This document shows positions 58,043 through 64,000 of a stretch of 64,000 nt of DNA, piece by piece. Source of the DNA: Nitrospira sp. ST-bin5 (GTDB taxonomy: Bacteria > Nitrospirota > Nitrospiria > Nitrospirales > Nitrospiraceae); contig MSXN01000005.1 in NCBI GenBank assembly GCA_002083555.1, forward strand, positions 206,780 to 270,779, given 5' to 3'. The translations under genes were made by a program, and so were the position numbers. Below the pieces are notes generated by a model, which made no database searches, was not told where the DNA came from, and was given only the letters and a program-made list of their open reading frames with translations. Numbering within the stretch: the first letter of the stretch is position 1; each line of letters opens with the position of its first letter.

Positions 58043-60181
58043 TTACGTAGCCTGACGGGTTGATCGGGCTTTCGTGCGCGGTTTCTTCGGCGCCTTGGTC
58101 GAACGGTTTGTCTTCGGGGCGACGGGTGGGGTCGAGACTTGTCGTTGCCGAATGGTGTTCGGTTTCTCTGGGGTTTGAAGAATTCTCACAGAGGTTCCAA
58201 GATCTTCGATCAGCGCGCGCAAAGGCTCCGCAACCGACCAAGCCTGTGCAAAACACCCGCGCGGATGATGCGGAGCCTCGGCATCGCAAACCTCCGACAC
58301 CTGACCGAGGCAGGCTTCGCTGAGATGAGCGTCGAGGCCATTCAAGAATCCCCTCGCTTCTGATCGTGACTTGGCATTCCGTCCGAAGCTCTTGATCCAG
58401 GCCGTCACCAGCGGCCCGAGGAGAAAGGGCCAGACTGTGCCTTGATGATAGGCGCTGTCTCGTTCCGGCATGCCTCCTTCATAACGGGGGTGATAGCGCG
58501 GATCGTCCGGTGACAACGTGCGAACTCCGACCGGAGTAACGAGCTGTTTCTTCACGAGCCGGAGGATGCGTTGCGCACGATCGCGCGGGACCAGGGCGTT
58601 CCCCAGGGAGATGGCGTAGAGCTGATTGGGCCTCAAGGAGGTGTCGTTGCCCTCCGGCCCGTCGATGACGTCGTACAGGTAGCCGCCTTGTTCGTACCAG
58701 AAGCGCCGCTGAAATGCAGCTATAGCTCGTTGCCGGTCAGCCCGGCATTGATCGGCGTACGATGCCTCGCCGAACAGACGGGCAAGGGTTTCTCCGACAC
58801 CCAAGGCGTAAATCCACAAGGCTTGAATTTCTACCGGTTTGCCATGTCGCGGGGTGACAACCCAGTCACCGATCTTCGCATCCATCCAGGTCAGTTGGGC
58901 GCCGGGAGCTCCCCCGGTGATCAAGCCGTCGTCATCCATTCGAATCCCGTAACGTGTGCCGCGCCGATAGCCATCGAGAATCTGTTTGATGGCAGGCCAG
59001 GCCGTGCCGCGGATACGGGAGTCATCCCGGGACGCGGCGAAGTAGCGATCAATGGCATGGATGAACCAGAGTGAGGCGTCGATCGTATTGTACTCCGGCT
59101 GCTCGCCGGCATCGGGGAAGCGATTCGGGATCATACCTTCTGAGACGTGGGCGGCAAATGCGGCGATGATCTGCCAGGCGACCTCCAATCGACCGGTCAC
59201 GAGACAGAGCCCCGGTAACGAGATGAAGGTATCCCTCCCCCAGTCGGTGAACCAGGGATAGCCGGCGATCACCGTCTGCCGATCGCCTCGTTCGGACAGA
59301 TAGGTGTCCGTGGCACGCCAGAGTGTGCCGGCCAGAGGATCGGCGTTCGGGGCAGCTTGCGTGAGCCGGGTTCGACGCGCCCGCTCACGCTTGGTAAGGG
59401 CAGAGACATCGAGCCCGTCGAAGGTTTCGCTGGTGAAGGCCAAGGTCGCGGTTGATCCCGGTGTGAGGCTGAACGTGAACTCTCCAGGCGACCACCAATC
59501 TTCCCTATGGTCGAGTCCGCGTTGTTGCTCGACGGGGAACTCAACCTGGCGATACCACTCCGGGGCATGGCGATAGTCACCGGCATGAAACGCTCGGATC
59601 GGTGGGAGATCGGGATACACCTGCCAGGTGACGGTCCCTGCTTCGATCGAAGATTCCGTCGATAGCCTTCCATTCTCGTGATGCGTCGCGTGGTAGTCGC
59701 GCCCGCTGAGCTTCGGCCTTACGCGGACAATCGCTCGCTGCTTCTTCTTGCCAAGCAATCTCCATCGAACGATGACGAGATCACGTCTATGGACTGTGAA
59801 GATCTCACGTTGGACGGTTGTGTCGTGGCAGATAAAGGTCCAGGTAGGCCAGGGATCGGTCGTAAACCCTGTACAGACGTGATAGCCAGATGGATGGACA
59901 GCATCAGGATAGCAATTGGTGGAGAGCGGGAAGGAGTGCCTGTCGAGATCGAGCCAGTCTTCCACCTGATTCACCAGCACGAACCGTTCGCTCGGCGGCT
60001 TGCGCGCAGTCAATAAGAGCGCATGATATCGGCGAGTGTTGGCTCCCGCGACGGTGCCGGACGAGAATCCTCCACGCCCGTTCGTTTCGAGCCATTCGAG
60101 GCTGAGTGCGCGGTCCAGGTTCTGGCAATCTTGGATGCTGATCTTCACATCAGGGCTCTTAATGTCAGCTGTCAGCTTCAT
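58043..60181 (-). CDS. amylo-alpha-1,6-glucosidase-type glycogen debranching enzyme
   Basis: 712 aa from ATG 60181, which overlaps the previous stop (TGATG). An N-terminal GDE domain (LEWLETNGRGGFSSGTVAGANTRRYHALLL) and a C-terminal (alpha/alpha)6 catalytic domain (AGYPWFTDWGRDTFISLPGL, NTIDASLWFIHAIDRY, GTVWPFLLGPLVTAW). The tail is lysine/proline-rich and repetitive (APKKPRTKARSTRQAT). Acts on alpha-1,6 branches of glycogen. Coupled to a GH63-like enzyme. Confidence 0.92.
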   Translation of the reverse strand: MKLTADIKSPDVKISIQDCQNLDRALSLEWLETNGRGGFSSGTVAGANTRRYHALLLTARKPPSERFVLVNQVEDWLDLDRHSFPLSTNCYPDAVHPSGYHVCTGFTTDPWPTWTFICHDTTVQREIFTVHRRDLVIVRWRLLGKKKQRAIVRVRPKLSGRDYHATHHENGRLSTESSIEAGTVTWQVYPDLPPIRAFHAGDYRHAPEWYRQVEFPVEQQRGLDHREDWWSPGEFTFSLTPGSTATLAFTSETFDGLDVSALTKRERARRTRLTQAAPNADPLAGTLWRATDTYLSERGDRQTVIAGYPWFTDWGRDTFISLPGLCLVTGRLEVAWQIIAAFAAHVSEGMIPNRFPDAGEQPEYNTIDASLWFIHAIDRYFAASRDDSRIRGTAWPAIKQILDGYRRGTRYGIRMDDDGLITGGAPGAQLTWMDAKIGDWVVTPRHGKPVEIQALWIYALGVGETLARLFGEASYADQCRADRQRAIAAFQRRFWYEQGGYLYDVIDGPEGNDTSLRPNQLYAISLGNALVPRDRAQRILRLVKKQLVTPVGVRTLSPDDPRYHPRYEGGMPERDSAYHQGTVWPFLLGPLVTAWIKSFGRNAKSRSEARGFLNGLDAHLSEACLGQVSEVCDAEAPHHPRGCFAQAWSVAEPLRALIEDLGTSVRILQTPEKPNTIRQRQVSTPPVAPKTNRSTKAPKKPRTKARSTRQAT

Positions 60182-62862
60182 CACTCTCCCGACTGCTGAA
60201 TCAACTTCGCGACCAATCCCGTCCATCCTGTCTGGTGACTCGCGCCGATGCCGGCGCCGTTGTCGCCATGGAAATATTCATAGAAGGGCACGTGATTCTG
60301 CCAGTGCGGGTCGTCCTGGAATCGCGATGTTCCGCCGAATACCGGTCTTTTTCCCGAGGCATCCTTCAAAAAGATGTGGGTGAGCCGTCTGGACACTTCT
60401 GCTGCCACTTGCCAGAGGGTGGCCTGACGGCCGGAACCGGTCGGGTACTCCACCTTGTATTGGTCGCCGAGGAAGTAATGAAACTTCTGCAGTGATTCAA
60501 TCAGGAGATAATTGACGGGGAACCAGATCGGTCCGCGCCAGTTGGAGTTGCCACCGAACAGTCCTGTGCTCGACTCGGCCGGCTCGTAGTCCACTCGATG
60601 TTCATGGCCCATGACGTTGAGCACATAGGGGTGGTCTTTGTGATACCGCGAGAGCGCCCGGATGCCGTAGGGCGAGAGAAATTCTTCTTCGTCGAGCATG
60701 TAGCCGAGCACGGACCGTAATCGATCACGGCTGACGAGCGAGAGAAATCGACGGACGCCTCCGTCGTATGATTGAGTTTCGAGATGCTGCGCAAAGTCCG
60801 GCCGGTTTTCGATAAACCACTGCATGCGATGCTTGAAACGCGGGAGGCTGTCGATCAATTCCGAGTCGAGGGTCTCGACGGCGAAGAGCGGAATCAGCCC
60901 GACCATGGAACGGACCTTCATGTGTCTCGTCTCACCGTTCGGCAGATGGAGCACGTCGTAGAAGAATCCGTCTTCACGATCCCAGAGTTCGATCTTTTCC
61001 CCGCCGATGTTGTTCATGGCCCGGCAGATATAGACAAAGTGTTCGAAGAATTTGCTGGCCACGTCTTCGTAGGCGCGGTTGTCACGGGCGAGCTCCAACG
61101 CCATGGTCAGCATGTTCAGGCAATACATGCCCATCCAGCTGGTGGCATCCGATTGTTCGATATGACCGCCGGTCGGCAGCGGGGCGCTGCGATCGAAGAC
61201 GCCGATATTGTCGAGCCCCAGGAACCCGCCTTGGAAGATGTTCTTCCCGTCGGCATCTTTGCGATTGACCCACCAGGTGAAGTTCAACAGCAGTTTGTGG
61301 AAGCAGCGTTCCAAAAAACGCCGGTCGCCGGAGCCGTGGCGTTTCTTGTCGATCTTGTAGACCCGCCAGGCAGCCCAGGCATGAACGGGTGGATTCACGT
61401 CGCCCAGGGCCCATTCGTAGGCCGGAATCTGTCCGTTGGGGTGCATGTACCATTCACGCAGCATCAGCACGAGTTGTTCTTTGGCAAAGGTGGGGTCGAC
61501 GAGCGCGAGCGGGATGCAATGGAAGGCCAGATCCCATGCGGCATACCAGGGATACTCCCACTTGTCCGGCATCGAGATCACGTCGGCGTTGTACAGATGT
61601 GTCCAGTCGGCATTGCGGCCCCCGAGACGCGCGCGGGGAGGTTCTGGCATACCGGGGTCGCCTTTGAGCCAGCGATTGACCTCATAATGATAGAACTGTT
61701 TACTCCAGAGCAGCCCGGCGAACGCTTGGCGCTGTACCTGGCGAGCATCCTCTGAGAGCGTGGCCGGCGCGAGGCTATCGTAGAACTCATTGGCTTCCCG
61801 AAGGCGTGCATCAAACACCGCATCGAAGTCCTGCTTGGTGAACTCCGGAGTCTGTTCTTCGTTGGTAAAGCGCAGGCGGATTGTTTTGGTCGCGCCGGGT
61901 TCCAGCCTACACGCATAGTGGGCGGCGGCCTTCGTGCCGACCTGATCCGGATTGACCGCATCTTTCTCTCCCGCCACCACATAGTCATGGAAGCCGTCTT
62001 TCACGTACTTGGCGCCATCCTGGTCGTCATAGAGACGCCGGGTATTTGTTTCGTTCTCCGTAAAAAGCAGCGTCGGCTGCTCCTCGCAGAGCAATCGTCG
62101 TTGCCCGTAGTGGTCGTGATTCGTCTCGATCACGCTCATACGGTTGGCTGGCTCCCCCTGTCTCAGTCTCGGGCGCCGGATGTCCGATCCCCAAGACCAG
62201 GTGTTGCGAAACCATATTGTCGGCAGCACGGTGAGCTCTGCCGCTTCTGGGCCTCGATTGACGATCTGGATCCTGATGCAGAGATCTTCCGAGGTCGCCT
62301 TGGCATATTCCACGAATACGTCGAAGTAGCGATTGTCGTCAAAGACCCCGCTGTCGACCAGCTCAAATTCGGGGTCCTGGCGTTTTCTTTGGCGATTCTC
62401 TTCCACGAGCCGGGCATAGGGAAAGGCGGCCTGCGGATACTTGTAGAGATATTTCATGTAGGAATGCGTCGGCGTGGAATCGAGATAGAAGTAGTACTCT
62501 TTAACATCTTCACCGTGGTTGCCTTCATTGCCTGTGAGGCCGAAGAGGCGTTCCTTCAAAATGGGATCGTGTCCGTTCCAGAGGGCGACGGCAAAGCAGA
62601 TCATCTGGTGACGATCACAGATGCCGGCGAGTCCGTCTTCGTTCCAGCGGTATGCCCGCGATCTGGCTTGATCATGCGGGAATGCTTCCCATGCGGTGCC
62701 ATGCGGACTGTAGTCTTCGCGTACGGTGCCCCAGGCTCGTTCACTCAAATACGGGCCCCAGCGTTTCCAATGGCGCTGGCGCTGGGCGTCTTCATCAAGG
62801 CGCTGCTGCTCAGCAAGGAGCGTTGAGGGAGGTGCCGGAGGAGACTGACGAGGAAAGGCCAT
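60181..62862 (-). CDS. GH63/MGH1-like glucosidase
   Basis: About 893 aa from ATG 62862. A large single-domain (alpha/alpha)6 enzyme with [78 protein letters not shown] and the final [15 protein letters not shown] segment ([17 protein letters not shown]), as in bacterial GH63 proteins. Probably cleaves a glucosyl or mannosyl-glycerate type substrate. Translationally coupled to the debranching enzyme, implying work on storage polysaccharides or compatible solutes. Confidence 0.88.
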   Translation of the reverse strand: MAFPRQSPPAPPSTLLAEQQRLDEDAQRQRHWKRWGPYLSERAWGTVREDYSPHGTAWEAFPHDQARSRAYRWNEDGLAGICDRHQMICFAVALWNGHDPILKERLFGLTGNEGNHGEDVKEYYFYLDSTPTHSYMKYLYKYPQAAFPYARLVEENRQRKRQDPEFELVDSGVFDDNRYFDVFVEYAKATSEDLCIRIQIVNRGPEAAELTVLPTIWFRNTWSWGSDIRRPRLRQGEPANRMSVIETNHDHYGQRRLLCEEQPTLLFTENETNTRRLYDDQDGAKYVKDGFHDYVVAGEKDAVNPDQVGTKAAAHYACRLEPGATKTIRLRFTNEEQTPEFTKQDFDAVFDARLREANEFYDSLAPATLSEDARQVQRQAFAGLLWSKQFYHYEVNRWLKGDPGMPEPPRARLGGRNADWTHLYNADVISMPDKWEYPWYAAWDLAFHCIPLALVDPTFAKEQLVLMLREWYMHPNGQIPAYEWALGDVNPPVHAWAAWRVYKIDKKRHGSGDRRFLERCFHKLLLNFTWWVNRKDADGKNIFQGGFLGLDNIGVFDRSAPLPTGGHIEQSDATSWMGMYCLNMLTMALELARDNRAYEDVASKFFEHFVYICRAMNNIGGEKIELWDREDGFFYDVLHLPNGETRHMKVRSMVGLIPLFAVETLDSELIDSLPRFKHRMQWFIENRPDFAQHLETQSYDGGVRRFLSLVSRDRLRSVLGYMLDEEEFLSPYGIRALSRYHKDHPYVLNVMGHEHRVDYEPAESSTGLFGGNSNWRGPIWFPVNYLLIESLQKFHYFLGDQYKVEYPTGSGRQATLWQVAAEVSRRLTHIFLKDASGKRPVFGGTSRFQDDPHWQNHVPFYEYFHGDNGAGIGASHQTGWTGLVAKLIQQSGE

Positions 62863-62985
62863 ACGCCTCCTACGGTCGAATCGGTATGGAACTAGAGTCA
62901 ACCGGATCGGAAATGTCCTGCCCGCAGCCTAGCCCTGTGTGCCACTGGCCGTCAATCAAAGCCGGTACATGAATGCGGAGATAGC

Positions 62986-63333
62986 TCAGGGGAGTGCGGG
63001 GCGGCCAAGGGAGCGGAGAAAGCGAGTCCAGATGACCTGGTCGAGTTGCTGATGGGCACGTATGGGAAGGCGGATGAATTCAACGCCGAACACGTAGCCC
63101 TCGACCCAGCGGATTTTGCCGAGTTCGATCGAAAGGGAGGGTGACTGATCAGGCATCAAAACGTGGAGCCGCACATAACTGCCGGAGAGGACGGTGCGAT
63201 CGCACGAGATCGCACAACCGGAGGCGGACAGGTCCGTCAACGCGCCTTCGCCTACAAAAGGAGCCCCGCCAAATACGACGGGGTAGGTGACGGGAAAGCG
63301 ATCGGTGGAGCGGGTCAGGAGAGTATGAGCCAT
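62986..63333 (-). CDS. PilZ-domain protein
   Basis: 115 aa from ATG 63333. A PilZ-like domain: basic/RF N-terminus (LTRSTDRFPVTYPVVF) and the D-x-S-x-x-G motif (DLSASGCAI), then GKIRWVEGYVFGVEF. Such domains bind cyclic di-GMP; the RxxxR first motif is incomplete (RSTDR), so binding is uncertain. Confidence 0.75.
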   Translation of the reverse strand: MAHTLLTRSTDRFPVTYPVVFGGAPFVGEGALTDLSASGCAISCDRTVLSGSYVRLHVLMPDQSPSLSIELGKIRWVEGYVFGVEFIRLPIRAHQQLDQVIWTRFLRSLGRPALP

Positions 63334-63424
63334 GTGGTGCCCTGTGTGATCCACAACAGGGTAGCCGGTTCACACAACTGTCTACTACCCCTCAGAGGAG
63401 GGGCCAGGGAGCGCGCGCTGCTTG

Positions 63425-64000
63425 TTAGGGGGTCTTGTGAGCAGGTTCGACTGGGTTTGGCGCAGGTTGCTCGAGACGCTCGATGACGTCTTGCTTTAAA
63501 CGCGTGGGTTCTTCGATCCGGTTATCGCGTTGAATGATCGTGAGTTCTTTCGCTTTCCGTTGGCTCAGCTCGGCGATATCGCTTTCGTCGCGGATCAGGT
63601 GCGGGGTGAGGAAAACGAGCAGGTTGAGTTTCTCGGTCTGTTTGCTTTGGAAGCGGAAGAGCCAACCCAGCCACGGAATGTCTCCGAAGAACGGCACCTT
63701 ACGTTCGCTGAGGGTGATGTTGTCTCGAACGAGTCCTCCCACCACGATGGTTTGGTTGTCTCTTGCAATGGTGGTGGTTTCCATCGAGCGTTTGGTCGTA
63801 GTGGGACCGACCGGGATGGATGCCGTGCCTGACCCGATTGTCTGGGCCACGTTCTCGGCGATGGCGGTGATTTCCTGTTTGAGCTCCAGACGGATCAGGT
63901 CGTCTTCCAGGACTTGCGGGGTCAGTTCCAGCGTGACGCCGACGTCTTTGCGCTCGATGGTCACCAACGTACCCCCGGTGATGCCTTGAGCCTGTCCGGT
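63425..64000 (-). CDS. secretin (GspD/PilQ-type), C-terminal part
   Basis: The reading frame is open to the right edge of the window (reverse strand), so only the last about 190 residues are seen. The secretin core shows VTLELTPQVLEDDLIRLELKQEITAI, TTTIARDNQTIVVGGLVRDN and VPFFGDIPWLGWLFRFQSKQTEKLNLLVFLTPHLI. An extension of about 40 residues, proline/glutamate-rich (EPTRLKQDVIERLEQPAPNPVEPAHK), follows. Outer-membrane multimeric channel for type II secretion or type IV pili; the neighbourhood to the right would decide. Confidence 0.9.
   Translation of the reverse strand, partial: TGQAQGITGGTLVTIERKDVGVTLELTPQVLEDDLIRLELKQEITAIAENVAQTIGSGTASIPVGPTTTKRSMETTTIARDNQTIVVGGLVRDNITLSERKVPFFGDIPWLGWLFRFQSKQTEKLNLLVFLTPHLIRDESDIAELSQRKAKELTIIQRDNRIEEPTRLKQDVIERLEQPAPNPVEPAHKTP

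Noticed and set aside
60772..62826. Two long plus-strand open frames (327 and 302 codons) opposite the GH63 gene
   Set aside because: Shadow frames of a GC-rich gene; no domain, no ribosome-binding site.
1..64000. CRISPR arrays, rRNA or tRNA genes
   Set aside because: No regularly spaced repeats were seen and no rRNA-like or cloverleaf-like stretch was recognised by eye.

Overview
The window reads as about 64 kb of chromosome from a Gram-negative bacterium, most probably a member of Nitrospirota close to the genus Nitrospira. This placement is an inference from gene content and layout: the RNase Y-YmdB-XseA/B-TlyA series, an F0-only ATP synthase operon, a paired active/inactive M16 protease, HflKC, arsenosugar-type ArsM/ArsS, and a large stress/metal accessory block with MNIO (DUF692) genes. 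No rRNA, tRNA or CRISPR was seen. Composition is moderately GC-rich, apart from an AT-rich patch near 16.6-17.0 kb.

Region 0-24 kb is mostly housekeeping. It holds the F0 part of ATP synthase (atpI-B-E-F, with no F1 genes following), a leftward operon rlmN - M16 catalytic - M16 non-catalytic - larE, a divergent soluble lytic transglycosylase, and a cell-division/RNA-turnover series (coiled-coil ZapB-like, zapA, a candidate 6S RNA region, rny, ymdB, xseA, xseB, tlyA, a galE-like epimerase). Next come a rhodanese, cutA, an M23 murein hydrolase closed by a textbook terminator, fhs and hflK-hflC.

Region 22.4-52.7 kb is an accessory stress/metal/sulfur block. It contains arsS-arsM, a MerR regulator with the mercury-type cysteine triad and its own long-spacer promoter, AhpD-like proteins, two copies of a DsrE/hairpin/membrane-protein module in opposite orientation, a recombination scar fusing two broken genes, a periplasmic isochorismatase-like hydrolase, FMN and SDR oxidoreductases, a sterol-desaturase homologue, a bufferin-type cluster (bufA-bufB-bufC-doxX-tlpA), an Old Yellow Enzyme, a sulfite dehydrogenase pair, a MerA/Lpd-like flavoprotein, two TVP38 membrane proteins and a Crp-family regulator. 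Eight copies of a CRP-type palindrome (CTGTRAGC-N2-SYTTACAG) lie in the intergenic gaps of this block. Together with the CRP-like recognition helix of the local regulator, they suggest that the whole block is one regulon. This is the most interesting signal in the window.

Region 52.7-57.9 kb contains an internally deleted IS3-family relic and small, mostly secreted or hypothetical proteins, including an orphan Xre/ParS-type antitoxin-like protein and a lipocalin. Region 58-64 kb carries a translationally coupled GH63-like glucosidase/glycogen-debranching pair, a PilZ-domain protein, and the C-terminal end of a secretin (GspD/PilQ type) that runs off the window.
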